64,000 bases of DNA, from contig NZ_JAMDGY010000027.1 of the NCBI RefSeq assembly GCF_028656955.1, positions 1-64,000 of the forward strand. The letters run 5' to 3'. The notes beneath the pieces are model-generated. The model did not search any database, was not told the origin of the DNA, and worked only from the letters and a program-made list of their open reading frames with translations. Each line of letters opens with the position of its first letter. Within the stretch, counting starts at the first letter, position 1. Of this stretch, positions 55,254 through 64,000 are shown one piece after another. This DNA is from Pseudomonas fontis (lineage in GTDB: Bacteria > Pseudomonadota > Gammaproteobacteria > Pseudomonadales > Pseudomonadaceae). The translations under genes and the position numbers were made by a program.

Positions 55254-56984
55254 TCAGGCCTTGACCGGCTGAACCGCCAGCTCGACGACCTCGCCACGCT
55301 TGAGCACCGCGTACAGCAACGCGGTGAGCAAGCTGCCGGCAAGGATCGCCAGCAGGTACGGCAGCGCATGGTTGATCGCATTCGGGATCAGCATCACGAA
55401 CAACCCGCCATGCGGTGCCATCAGCTTGCAGCCGAAATACATCGACAGCGCCCCGGTCAGCGCGCCGCCGGCAACGCTCGCCGGGATCACTCGCAGTGGG
55501 TCCTTGGCGGCAAACGGAATCGCCCCTTCGGAAATAAAGCACAGCCCCAGCACCAGCGCCGCCTTGCCGGCTTCGCGCTCGCTCTGGGCGAACTTGCGCC
55601 GGGCGATGAAACTGGCGATGCCCAGGCCAATCGGCGGCACCATGCCGGCGGCCATGGTCGCGGCCATCGGCGCGTAACTCTGCGACGCCAGCAACCCCAC
55701 CGAGAACGCGTAGGCGGCCTTGTTCACCGGCCCGCCCAGGTCCACGCACATCATGGCGCCGAGCAGAATGCCCAGCAGGATCGCATTGGTGGTGCCCATG
55801 CTGTCGAGGAAATGGGTCAGCCCTTCGAGCATCCCGGCCACCGGTTTGCCGACCACGTAGATCATCACCAGGCCGGTGAACAGGCTGGCCAGCAAGGGGA
55901 TGATCAGGATCGGCTTGAGCGCTTCCAGGCTAGTGGGCAAACGCACCCAGCGGCTGATGGCCTTGGCGCTATAGCCCGCCAGAAAGCCTGCGACGATGCC
56001 GCCGATAAAACCCGCACCCAGGGTGCTCGCCAGCAACCCGCCGATCATCCCCGGCGCCAGGCCCGGACGGTCGGCGATCGAATAGGCGATGTAGCCGGCC
56101 AGCAGCGGCACCATCAGTTTGAACGCGGCCTCGCCGCCGATCTGCATCAGCGCGGCAGGTAAGGTGCCGGGTTCCTTGAAGGCCTCGATGCCGAACACGA
56201 ATGACAGGGCGATCAGCAGCCCCCCGGCCACCACCATCGGCAGCATGAACGACACACCCGTCAGCAGGTGTTTGTAGACGCCGGTCTTTTCGCCTTGGGC
56301 GGGTGCGGCGCTGCCGCTACCGGCGGCAGTCTCCTCGCGAGCCTCTGCCAAGGCCTTGTGCAAGGTGGCCTGCGCCTGCTTGAGGGCAATGCCGGTGCCG
56401 CAGCGGAAGATCCGCTTGCCGGCGAAACGCTCGGTCGGCACCTCGATATCGGCGGCCAGCAGCACCACATCGGCATCGGCAATCGCCGCCGCACTCAACG
56501 GGTTGCGCGCGCCCACCGAGCCCTGGGTCTCGACGGTCAGTTGATAGCCCAGTTGCTGCGCCGCCTGCTGCAAGGCTTCGGCGGCCATGAAAGTATGCGC
56601 CACCCCTGTGGGGCAGGCCGTGATGGCGACGATCTTCGGCACGCTCGCGCTGGCCACTGCCTCGGCTGCGGGCTGATAGACCTGCGCCTGCTCGGCGGCC
56701 TGGCGCAGGAAGCCCTGCACATCGCCCAACGCCTGGGATGGCGTGCTCTGGAACAGTCGCTTGCCGACAAAGCGGCTGAGCTCCAGCGGCCCGGTGCTGA
56801 TCACCAACACCCAGTCCGCCGCGTCGATCACCGCCTGCGACAGTTGCCGCTCGGGACGTTCGCGATCATGCACTTCAACGCTGGTGCTCCAGCCCTGGCG
56901 CTGCGCGGCGGCATCCAGCAGGCGCGCACTGAGCAGGCTGGAGACCTGGCCATTTGGGCAGGCAGTAATGATGGCAAGTTTCAT
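55254..56984 (-). CDS. fruA: Fructose PTS permease EIIBC
   Basis: This 576-residue inner-membrane protein has two tandem IIB-like domains. The first has Cys9 in ITACPNGQVSS; the second has the phospho-acceptor Cys in AITACPTGVAHTFMAAEAL near residue 125. An EIIC domain of about eight membrane segments follows, starting near KHLLTGVSFMLPMVVAGGLL. It imports fructose as fructose 1-phosphate. It overlaps fruK by 4 bp and is last in fruBKA. Confidence 0.96.
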   Translation of the reverse strand: MKLAIITACPNGQVSSLLSARLLDAAAQRQGWSTSVEVHDRERPERQLSQAVIDAADWVLVISTGPLELSRFVGKRLFQSTPSQALGDVQGFLRQAAEQAQVYQPAAEAVASASVPKIVAITACPTGVAHTFMAAEALQQAAQQLGYQLTVETQGSVGARNPLSAAAIADADVVLLAADIEVPTERFAGKRIFRCGTGIALKQAQATLHKALAEAREETAAGSGSAAPAQGEKTGVYKHLLTGVSFMLPMVVAGGLLIALSFVFGIEAFKEPGTLPAALMQIGGEAAFKLMVPLLAGYIAYSIADRPGLAPGMIGGLLASTLGAGFIGGIVAGFLAGYSAKAISRWVRLPTSLEALKPILIIPLLASLFTGLVMIYVVGKPVAGMLEGLTHFLDSMGTTNAILLGILLGAMMCVDLGGPVNKAAYAFSVGLLASQSYAPMAATMAAGMVPPIGLGIASFIARRKFAQSEREAGKAALVLGLCFISEGAIPFAAKDPLRVIPASVAGGALTGALSMYFGCKLMAPHGGLFVMLIPNAINHALPYLLAILAGSLLTALLYAVLKRGEVVELAVQPVKA

Positions 56985-57940
56985 TGGGCACCCTCTTGTT
57001 CTGCGCTTGGGGTCTGTACTCGGACCTGCGTTTCCAGCTGCGCCAGTTGCGCGCGGTCATGGATGCCAAAGCCGATCTGGGTCACCGCCTGGGCGGCAAT
57101 CGCGGTGGCGCGGCCCAAAGTCTGCGCAGCTGGCTCTGCACTGAGCAGGCCATGCACCATGCCGGCCAGCAACGAGTCGCCGGCGCCGACGGTGCTGGCG
57201 ACGGTGACACGCGGCGGCAGGGCCTGAAGGGTCGGCCCACGGCTGAACCACAGGACCCCCTGTTCGCCCTGCGACACCACCACATGCTCGACACCCTGGG
57301 CGATCAACTGCTGCGCAGCGGCCTGCTGCTCGGCCACGCTGTGCACCGCGCGGCCGAGCACTTCGCTGAGCTCATCGGTGTTCGGCTTGACCAGCCACGG
57401 CGCACTCAGCAGGCCGGCCTTGAGCGCTTCGCCGCTGCTGTCCAGCGCCACCTTCAGGCCCATGCCCTTCAGCCGGGCCAGCAGCATCTGCAGCCATTGC
57501 GGGCTGACCCCGCGTGGCAAGCTGCCCGCCACCACCACCGCGTCATAGCCGGGTGCGATGCGCTCCAGACGGGTGAGCAGGGTCTGCCGGGCATGCTCAT
57601 CGACTTCCGGCCCCGGCCCGTTGATATCGGTGACGCGGCCATCCGCTTCGACCAGCTTGATGTTGCTGCGGGTCTCGCCCGGCACACGGACAAAGGCATC
57701 GGCAAAACCGCGCCGGGCAATCAGCTGCTCGAACGGTTGCAGGTTGTCCTGGCCGAGAAAGCCGCCAACCGTCAGGCGATGGCCGAGGTCGGCGAGCACT
57801 TGCGCCACGTTCAGGCCCTTGCCGGCCGCATGGCTGTGTTGCGCCTGACTGCGGTTGACTGCGCCTGGACGCAGGGCGTCCAGGCCGACGGTCAGGTCCA
57901 GCGCCGGGTTCAGGGTCAGGGTCAGTATCTTGGCCATCAA
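56981..57940 (-). CDS. fruK: 1-Phosphofructokinase
   Basis: This 319-residue PfkB-family kinase has the N-terminal LTLNPALDLTVGLDAL and the C-terminal catalytic signature TVGAGDSLLAGMVHG. It phosphorylates fructose 1-phosphate to fructose 1,6-bisphosphate with ATP. It overlaps fruB by 4 bp at its start and fruA by 4 bp at its end, showing tight coupling. Confidence 0.96.
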   Translation of the reverse strand: MMAKILTLTLNPALDLTVGLDALRPGAVNRSQAQHSHAAGKGLNVAQVLADLGHRLTVGGFLGQDNLQPFEQLIARRGFADAFVRVPGETRSNIKLVEADGRVTDINGPGPEVDEHARQTLLTRLERIAPGYDAVVVAGSLPRGVSPQWLQMLLARLKGMGLKVALDSSGEALKAGLLSAPWLVKPNTDELSEVLGRAVHSVAEQQAAAQQLIAQGVEHVVVSQGEQGVLWFSRGPTLQALPPRVTVASTVGAGDSLLAGMVHGLLSAEPAAQTLGRATAIAAQAVTQIGFGIHDRAQLAQLETQVRVQTPSAEQEGAQ

Positions 57941-60795
57941 CGGTTCTCCACCAATGCCCGCACATCGGCGGCACTGCCCAGCAGCAGCGCTTCACGCGCC
58001 AGCTTGCGGGCCTGTTGCATATTCACTGCACGCACCTGGGCCTTGACCTCGGCAATGCTGCGCGCAGCGACACTCAATTCATCGACCTCCAGCCCCAGCA
58101 GCACCGGCACGGCTTGCGGATCGGCGGCCAGCTCACCGCAGATCCCCACCCACTTGCCATGGGCATGCGCGGCGCGCACGGTGATGTCGATCAGTTGCAG
58201 CACCGCCGGGTGCAGGCCATCGGCCTGGGCCGACAGGCTCGGGTGACCACGGTCGATGGCCAGGGTGTACTGGGTCAGGTCGTTGGTGCCGACGCTGAAG
58301 AAGTCCACTTCGCGAGCCAGCACCGGGGCAAGCAAGGCTGCCGAAGGCACTTCGACCATGATGCCGATTTGCAGGTCGGCGACCGGGATGTCCTCACGCA
58401 AGCGCTCGACCATCGCCCGCGCCTGGCGCCACTCCTCGACCTGCCCGACCATCGGGAACATGATCCGCAGCGGGCGCGCATCGGCCGCGCGCAACAGTGC
58501 GCGCAGCTGGCTTTCCATGACCTGTGGGCGTTGCAAGGTCAGGCGGATGCCGCGCACGCCGAGGAAGGGGTTTTCCTCTTCGGCAATCGGCCAGTACGGC
58601 AGCGGCTTGTCGCCGCCGACATCCAGCGTGCGCACCACCAGCGGCCGACCGCCCAGGCCGTCGAGCACGCGGCGATACTCGGCTTCCTGGGTGGCTTCGT
58701 CGGGCAGTTGCGGGTGGGCCATGAAAATCAGTTCGGTACGCAGCAGGCCAACACCTTCAGCGCCCAGCTCGACCACCTTGTCGATGCCGGCGCTCTCGCC
58801 GATATTGGCGAACACTTCCACGGCATGGCCATCTTCGGTAATCGCCGGTTCCAGGCGCCGGGCATTGGCGGCCTGCAAGCGCGCATCGCGTTGCGCACGT
58901 TCGGCCAGGGCACGTGCCAGTTCATCCGCTGGCGGGGCGACGATCACGCGACCCCGTTGGCCATCGAGCAGCAGCGGCGTGCCGGGGGCAATCAACACCA
59001 CCGCCTCGCCGGCCCCGACCACGGCCGGGATACCCAGCGCCCGCGCGACGATGGCGCTGTGTGCGGTGGCGCCGCCACGTGCGGTGAGGATGCCGGCGAC
59101 CCGTGCCGGGTTCAGCCGGGCTACATCGGAGGGGCCGACTTCTTCCATGACCAATACGTAAGGCTGTTCCGGCTCGGGCTCATCCTTGACTCCGCAAAGG
59201 CTGGCCAGTACGCGGCGGCCAACATCCCGCAGATCGGCCGCGCGTTCCGCGAGCAGGGCATCCTGGAGGCTTTCCTGTTGGCGCGCGGCGGCCTCGATCA
59301 CTGCCATCCAGCCCGCCTCGGCGCTTTCACCCTGGCGCAGGCGCAGTTCCACCTCATCGCCCAACGCCGGGTCGGCGAGCATTTCCTGATGGGTGACGAA
59401 TATCTCGCGAATGGCCTTGGCCTGGCTGCGCTGGATCAGCCCTTGGATATCAGCTTGCACAGCGCCCAGCGCCGTGTGCAGGCGCTCGCGCTCAGTGGCC
59501 GGCGAGCTGCCCCGCAACGGGTAGTCGAACACCCGCACCACCTGAACATGCGCCGGACCACTGGCGATGCCCGGTGCAGCCGCCACGCCTTGAATGCTTG
59601 CGCCCGCCGGCGGTGCACTCGGCGACGGCTCGGCAAACGTTTCGAGCACGGCCTCGACAACCGGTGCCAGCACTTCAACTTCTTCACCGAGCCCGGCCTT
59701 GACTGCCGCCAGCAGCGCCGGCAAGGCCTGCGCGGCGATATGCGGTTCAACCGTGAACTCCAAGACCTGCCCGCGACGCGCGCCGAGGCTGAGCAAGCGG
59801 CTCAAGCTCTTGACCGAGACGGCGGCCTCACCGCTGTCGACCACGCGCAGGCGGATCTCGCCGTCGTAGTCCTTGGCCAGCAATGCCAGGGCCATGGCCG
59901 GGCGCGCGTGCAGGCCGTGGGCGTTGGCCAGGGTAATCCGTGCGCTGGGCCAGTCGCTGGACTGCACGCCGCCAAGCACTTCCAGCACCGCATGGCTGCT
60001 GGATGCACGGCACAGCTCATGGCCACGCCCTTCAATCAACAGCGAACACAAGCGTTCGAGCAAGGCCTGATGAGCCGCGCCGAGGCTGGCGAGGCAGAAC
60101 AGGCCAGTGAGCGGTTGACCGAGGTAACGCAGCGGCTGCTCCGGCGTGACGAATGCCAGGCCCGGTTTGCGCACGGTCTGCTCGCTGTGCAGCCACCACA
60201 GGCCATCGCCCAGCGGCAGCGCCTCGGCCTGTTGCAGCACCGCGGCAAAGCCACTGCCCGCGCACTCGGCACGGCGCAGCAGGCGCGCGCCGCGCCACAC
60301 CAGCTCTTCGAAATCTTCGGCGGGTACGCCCAGGCCGATCATCTGTGCATCCAGCGCCAGCTCTTGCGGTGCGCCTTGCAGCAGCTTGAGCAGCGCTTCG
60401 GCGCTGCTGGCCCGGCGCAGGGCTTCAGCCAGGTCGGTTTCACCCAGGGCGCGGGTCAACAGCTGGAGCAATCGCAGGTGTTCGTCGGAGCGCGCGGCAA
60501 TGCCGATGGCCAGGTAGACCTTGTGACCATCGCCCCAATCCACCCCGTCCGGGAACTGCAACAAGCGCACCCCGGTGGTAAACACCAGGTCGCGGGTTTG
60601 CGGCGTGCCATGCGGGATCGCGATGCCCTGGCCAAGGAAGGTCGAACCCTGCGCTTCGCGCGCCTGCAAACCGTCGAGATAACCCTCGGCAACCAGCCCG
60701 TCGCTGACCAGGTATTCGGCCAGCAAGCGCAGGGCGGCGGGTTTGTCCGCAGCCGTCTGGCCCATGGAAATCTGCTCAACAGTGAGCTCGAGCAT
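57937..60795 (-). CDS. fruB: Fructose PTS multiphosphoryl protein EIIA-HPr-EI
   Basis: This 952-residue cytosolic fusion protein has EIIA with its active His in GIAIPHGT (about residue 60), HPr with its active His in ANAHGLHARPAM (about residue 290), and Enzyme I with its active His in GGATAHSAIVARALGIPAVVG (about residue 580, where the His is in ATAHSAI). It passes phosphate from PEP to FruA. AAGGAG precedes the ATG. It is the first gene of fruBKA, and a FruR operator lies upstream. Confidence 0.96.
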   Translation of the reverse strand: MLELTVEQISMGQTAADKPAALRLLAEYLVSDGLVAEGYLDGLQAREAQGSTFLGQGIAIPHGTPQTRDLVFTTGVRLLQFPDGVDWGDGHKVYLAIGIAARSDEHLRLLQLLTRALGETDLAEALRRASSAEALLKLLQGAPQELALDAQMIGLGVPAEDFEELVWRGARLLRRAECAGSGFAAVLQQAEALPLGDGLWWLHSEQTVRKPGLAFVTPEQPLRYLGQPLTGLFCLASLGAAHQALLERLCSLLIEGRGHELCRASSSHAVLEVLGGVQSSDWPSARITLANAHGLHARPAMALALLAKDYDGEIRLRVVDSGEAAVSVKSLSRLLSLGARRGQVLEFTVEPHIAAQALPALLAAVKAGLGEEVEVLAPVVEAVLETFAEPSPSAPPAGASIQGVAAAPGIASGPAHVQVVRVFDYPLRGSSPATERERLHTALGAVQADIQGLIQRSQAKAIREIFVTHQEMLADPALGDEVELRLRQGESAEAGWMAVIEAAARQQESLQDALLAERAADLRDVGRRVLASLCGVKDEPEPEQPYVLVMEEVGPSDVARLNPARVAGILTARGGATAHSAIVARALGIPAVVGAGEAVVLIAPGTPLLLDGQRGRVIVAPPADELARALAERAQRDARLQAANARRLEPAITEDGHAVEVFANIGESAGIDKVVELGAEGVGLLRTELIFMAHPQLPDEATQEAEYRRVLDGLGGRPLVVRTLDVGGDKPLPYWPIAEEENPFLGVRGIRLTLQRPQVMESQLRALLRAADARPLRIMFPMVGQVEEWRQARAMVERLREDIPVADLQIGIMVEVPSAALLAPVLAREVDFFSVGTNDLTQYTLAIDRGHPSLSAQADGLHPAVLQLIDITVRAAHAHGKWVGICGELAADPQAVPVLLGLEVDELSVAARSIAEVKAQVRAVNMQQARKLAREALLLGSAADVRALVENR

Positions 60796-60922
60796 GACCT
60801 TCTCCTTTGCAGCACCGGGGCGGCGCCGAGGTATTGTTGTGAACTTTCAAGCATAGGGCCAGTTGCTTCAACACATTGACCTTCAGCGTGCAGACGGGTG
60901 ACGTGGCAGAAAATTCGCCTGC

Positions 60923-60934
60923 TGAAACGTTTAA
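60923..60934. promoter_or_regulatory. FruR/Cra operator of fruBKA
   Basis: TGAAACGTTTAA is the exact reverse complement of the P. putida Cra site TTAAACGTTTCA that I recall as published for the fruB promoter. It lies 128 bp before the fruB start and 158 bp before fruR, in their shared 296-bp gap. Confidence 0.88.
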
Positions 60935-61091
60935 TCTAAAATAGTGAGCACGTTACTCGATAACCTGAGAACAATGAAGCCCCATCTTGTCGGACAATTG
61001 CGACAATGGTCGTCTGCGCTTGTCCTTGAGGATCGGCGACAATACCCGGTCAGGCTTCGTAGTCAGCCCCGGTAATAACAAGGAAAATGCG

Positions 61092-62087
61092 GTGAAACTC
61101 AGCGATATTGCCCGTCTGGCTGGTGTGTCCGTGACCACTGCCAGCTACGTCATCAATGGCAAGGCCGAACAGCAACGTATCAGCAGCAGCACCGTCGAGC
61201 GCGTGCGCGCGGTGGTCGAGGCGCATGGCTTCACGCCCAACCCGCAGGCGGCGGGCCTGCGCAGCCGACACACGCGCACCCTCGGCTTCATCCTCCCGGA
61301 CCTGGAAAACCCCAGCTACGCGCGCCTTGCCAAGCAGCTTGAACAAGGTGCCCGGGCCCGTGGCTACCAACTGCTGATCGCCAGCAGCGACGACCAGCCA
61401 GACAGCGAGCGCCAGTTGCAGCAGCTGTTCCGCGCGCGGCGTTGCGATGCCCTGTTCGTTGCCAGCTGCCTGCCGGCCGATGACGACAGCTACCGCCAGT
61501 TGCAGGCCAAGGGCCTGCCGATCATCGCCATCGACCGAAGCCTGGACCCGGAGCAATTCTGCTCGGTGGTCAGCGACGATCAGCATGCCAGCCTGCAATT
61601 GACCCGCAGCCTGCTGCAACCGGCACCGGCGCATATCGCCCTGATCGGTGCGCGGCCGGAGCTGAGCGTAAGCCAGGCACGGGCCAGCGGTTTCGACCTG
61701 GCCCTGGAGGGCTTCAAGGGCCAGGTGCACCACCTGCAAGGCGAGGCGTTCAGCCGTGAATGCGGGCGGCGCCTGATGAGCGAATTGCTGGCCAAGCTCG
61801 GCCATCTGCCCGATGCACTGGTGACCACCTCCTACGTCTTGCTACAGGGCGTGTTCGATGTGTTGCAGACCCGCCCGGCGGATTCGCGCGCGGTGCGCCT
61901 GGCGACCTTTGGTGACACTCAACTGCTGGACTTCCTGCCGCTGCCGGTCAACGCCATGGCCCAGCAGCATGGCCTGATTGCCGAAACGGCGCTGAACCTG
62001 GCATTGGCTGCGGTGGAAGAGCAGCGCTACACCCCGGGCGTGCAGGCTGTGGCGCGAACCTTCAAGCAACGGATTTTCGCGGGCTGA
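61092..62087 (+). CDS. fruR: LacI-family catabolite repressor FruR/Cra
   Basis: This 331-residue regulator begins VKLSDIARLAGVSVTTASYV, the LacI-type helix-turn-helix with hinge, then has a sugar-binding domain (TLGFILPDLENPSYARLAKQ). In P. putida it represses fruBKA and is released by fructose 1-phosphate. The GTG at 61092 is chosen because AAGGA lies about 8 nt upstream and the protein then starts as E. coli Cra does. It is divergent from fruB. Confidence 0.94.
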   Translation: MKLSDIARLAGVSVTTASYVINGKAEQQRISSSTVERVRAVVEAHGFTPNPQAAGLRSRHTRTLGFILPDLENPSYARLAKQLEQGARARGYQLLIASSDDQPDSERQLQQLFRARRCDALFVASCLPADDDSYRQLQAKGLPIIAIDRSLDPEQFCSVVSDDQHASLQLTRSLLQPAPAHIALIGARPELSVSQARASGFDLALEGFKGQVHHLQGEAFSRECGRRLMSELLAKLGHLPDALVTTSYVLLQGVFDVLQTRPADSRAVRLATFGDTQLLDFLPLPVNAMAQQHGLIAETALNLALAAVEEQRYTPGVQAVARTFKQRIFAG

Positions 62088-62089
62088 AC

Positions 62090-62866
62090 ATGCGCCTGAT
62101 CGACACCCACACCCACCTCGACTTCCCCGACTTCGACGCTGATCGCCAGGCCCTGTTGGGCAACGCGCGGGCGCATGGGGTGGAGCGGATGGTGGTGCTG
62201 GGGGTGTACCGCGACAACTGGCAGCGCGTGTGGGACCTGGTGTGCAGTGACCCGCAGTTGTATGCGGCGTTCGGCCTGCACCCGGTGTACCTGGAAGAAC
62301 ACACGCCTGCGCAGGTGGCGGAGCTGGGCGACTGGCTGACCCGCCTGCGCGGGGAGCGGCAGTTGTGTGCGGTGGGGGAAATTGGCCTGGATTACTTCCT
62401 GCCCGAACTTGATCCGCAGCGCCAGCAGGCCTTGTTCGAGGCGCAGTTGCAGTTGGCTGCGGACTTCAACTTGCCGGCGTTGCTGCATGTACGGCGCAGC
62501 CATGCGCAGGTGATTGCCACGCTCAAGCGCATCAAGCTGGCGCGGGGCGGGATCATCCATGCGTTTGCCGGCAGCTTCGAGCAAGCGCGGGAGTACCAGA
62601 AACTTGGCTTCAAGCTCGGTCTGGGCGGGGCTGCAACGTGGCCGCAAGCGCTGCGCCTGCGCAAGGTGCTGCCGCGGTTGCCGCTGGACTGGGTGGTGCT
62701 GGAGACGGATTCGCCCGACATGGCCCCCGCGATGTTTGCCGGGTTGCGCAACAGCCCGGAACATCTGCCGGCGATTGCCGAAGCGCTGGCCGAGGTGATG
62801 GGGGTCGATGTCGAGGTGCTGGCCCAGGCCAGCACGCGCAATGCCTGTGCCTTGTTCGGCTGGTGA
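62090..62866 (+). CDS. TatD-family metal-dependent hydrolase
   Basis: This 258-residue TIM-barrel protein has the metal ligands of the family: HxH in DTHTHLDFPDFD, Glu in VGEIGLDYF, His in LLHVRRSH and IIHAFAGS, and Asp in LETDSPDMAP. Relatives are 3'-5' exonucleases or D-aminoacyl-tRNA-type deacylases. It starts 2 bp after fruR, so it probably shares that transcript. Confidence 0.92.
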   Translation: MRLIDTHTHLDFPDFDADRQALLGNARAHGVERMVVLGVYRDNWQRVWDLVCSDPQLYAAFGLHPVYLEEHTPAQVAELGDWLTRLRGERQLCAVGEIGLDYFLPELDPQRQQALFEAQLQLAADFNLPALLHVRRSHAQVIATLKRIKLARGGIIHAFAGSFEQAREYQKLGFKLGLGGAATWPQALRLRKVLPRLPLDWVVLETDSPDMAPAMFAGLRNSPEHLPAIAEALAEVMGVDVEVLAQASTRNACALFGW

Positions 62867-62872
62867 GATGTT

Positions 62873-62966
62873 GTAGCCGCTGCCGATAGGCTGCGCTCGC
62901 CTGCAACGCAGGCGCCGCTTTGGGGAGCCCTTGCGGACTCCAGCGCAGCCTGACGGCAGCGGCTAC
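62873..62966. repeat. Cloverleaf palindromic repeat, copy 4
   Basis: This is a complete copy in the orientation of copy 3. It lies between the convergent TatD and chemoreceptor genes. Confidence 0.88.
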
Positions 62967-62993
62967 AACAATGGATTCAGGCCAAACACCCGG

Positions 62994-64000
62994 TCAGACG
63001 CGGAACGCGCCGATCAACTGCTTCAACTCCACCACCTGCGCCGACAACTGCCGACTGGCATCTTCGGTCTGGTGCGCGCCCTGGGTGGTGTGCTCGGCCA
63101 CCCGATTGATCTCGACGATGTTCAGATCGATGTCATGCGCCACCGCCGTCTGCTGCTCCACCGCCGCGGCGATCTGCTGGTTCTGGTCGACAATGCTGCC
63201 AATCGCCCCAAGAATGTTTTCCAGCGCCTTCTGCACCTGCTGCGACTGGCTCACCGTGCCCGCCGCCATCTGGTGGCTGCTGTCCATCGCCTTGACCGCC
63301 GCGCCCACCCCACCCTGCAAGCGCGAAATCATCTGATCGATTTCCTCGGTGGACTGCTGCGTGCGCTTGGCCAGGGTGCGCACTTCATCAGCCACCACGG
63401 CAAACCCGCGCCCCTGCTCGCCCGCCCGCGCCGCCTCGATGGCCGCGTTGAGCGCCAGCAGGTTGGTCTGCTCGGCAATGCTCTTGATCACCTCCAGCAC
63501 CCGGCTGATCGCCTGGCTGTCGGTCACCAGCTGGTTGATCACCACCACCGACTGGTCGATCTCCGCCGCCAGCCCGGCAATGCTGCCCTGCTGCGACTCG
63601 ACCAGGCCACGCCCACTGACCGTCTCGCGGTTCACGCTGTGCGCACTGTTCACCGCTGCCGCCGCGCTGCGTGCCACTTCCTGCGCGGTCGCCGACATCT
63701 GGTTCATCGCCGTCGCCACCTGCTCGATCTGGCCACGCTGGCCACTCACCGCCTGGTTGCTGCGCGACGACACGTCATGCACCTGCGCCGCCTGGCGCTC
63801 GACCTCGGTGACGGTATGCCCGACCCGCTCGATCAGGTCGTGAATGCGCTGCACCGTACCGTTGAACACCTGGCCCAGTTCGCCCAGCTCATCACGGCTT
63901 TGCGGCTGGAAGTTGACCGTCATGTCGCCCGCCGCCACCTTGTCCATCACCTCGCCGAGGCTCTTCAAGGTATTGCGCGTGGAGGCATAGAAGCCGCTGT
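62994..64000 (-). CDS. Methyl-accepting chemotaxis protein (5' part outside the window)
   Basis: The visible 335 residues are the cytoplasmic half. A HAMP domain ([24 protein letters not shown] in part: the core is [10 protein letters not shown]) leads to a receptor signalling domain with the hairpin tip [21 protein letters not shown]. It ends AFRV. The reading frame is open to the window edge, so the sensor domain and membrane segments are missing and the ligand cannot be inferred. Confidence 0.93.
   Translation of the reverse strand, partial: SGFYASTRNTLKSLGEVMDKVAAGDMTVNFQPQSRDELGELGQVFNGTVQRIHDLIERVGHTVTEVERQAAQVHDVSSRSNQAVSGQRGQIEQVATAMNQMSATAQEVARSAAAAVNSAHSVNRETVSGRGLVESQQGSIAGLAAEIDQSVVVINQLVTDSQAISRVLEVIKSIAEQTNLLALNAAIEAARAGEQGRGFAVVADEVRTLAKRTQQSTEEIDQMISRLQGGVGAAVKAMDSSHQMAAGTVSQSQQVQKALENILGAIGSIVDQNQQIAAAVEQQTAVAHDIDLNIVEINRVAEHTTQGAHQTEDASRQLSAQVVELKQLIGAFRV

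Noticed and set aside
58015..60879. Open frame of 954 codons antisense to fruB
   Set aside because: FruB is unmistakable on the minus strand. The antisense product has no family features.

Overview
The window is a GC-rich chromosomal segment of a Pseudomonas, most likely of the P. putida group. The evidence is the gene content (cyoABCDE, fruBKA with fruR, divergent hmp/norR, an OprD-family porin, CheV and an Aer-like receptor), the Pseudomonas-type REP palindromes between genes, and an operator beside fruB that matches the published P. putida Cra/FruR site. No tRNA, rRNA, CRISPR array, prophage or insertion sequence was seen. Taxonomy is inferred from recognition, not from a database search.

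Layout. 1-318 holds two copies of a cloverleaf-like palindromic repeat. 319-8025 is a mixed set: a CPA2/Kef antiporter, a YeeE/YedE transporter, a CrtZ-like hydroxylase, a toxin-antitoxin pair with its own promoter and operator, an LprI-like periplasmic protein, a LysR regulator divergent from a YdcZ-type transporter, a membrane protein of unknown function and a GNAT acetyltransferase. 8150-26236 is a single gene for a 6028-residue autotransporter. 26493-30111 holds a small YkgJ-type protein, alaC, a GWSRGG alpha/beta-hydrolase-like protein and a YbaY-domain protein. 30179-36071 carries the cytochrome bo3 operon cyoABCDE, with dsbB upstream in the same direction. 36334-39223 is the nitric-oxide defence pair hmp and norR. 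39305-42716 has cheV, a second YkgJ protein and an Aer-like chemoreceptor. 42943-49254 is an RND efflux adaptor and permease followed by a heavy-metal-type two-component system. 49523-55246 has a small exported protein, an OprD porin with a possible small RNA in front, a diguanylate cyclase, a PA2169-family protein, a DUF3820 protein and a class V aminotransferase. 55254-62087 is the fructose PTS operon fruBKA with its divergent regulator fruR. The window ends with a TatD hydrolase and a chemoreceptor cut by the edge.

The outstanding object is the autotransporter. Its passenger is about 40 copies of an 86-codon (258-bp) beta-strand repeat, broken six times by a distinct module marked by FWDGS (FWNGG in the last copy). 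The last arrays include tandem copies with a period of exactly 1551 bp (517 codons). The module before each FWDG motif resembles the segment just before a beta-barrel, which suggests growth by stacking whole passenger units.

How the genes work together. The window combines respiration and oxidative or nitrosative balance (cyo, dsbB, hmp, norR), sugar uptake through the PTS (fru), chemotaxis and c-di-GMP signalling (cheV, two chemoreceptors, a diguanylate cyclase), envelope transport (RND pump, OprD porin, Kef antiporter) and surface interaction (the giant autotransporter). Accessory-looking features are the toxin-antitoxin pair, the autotransporter and the lone crtZ-like gene.
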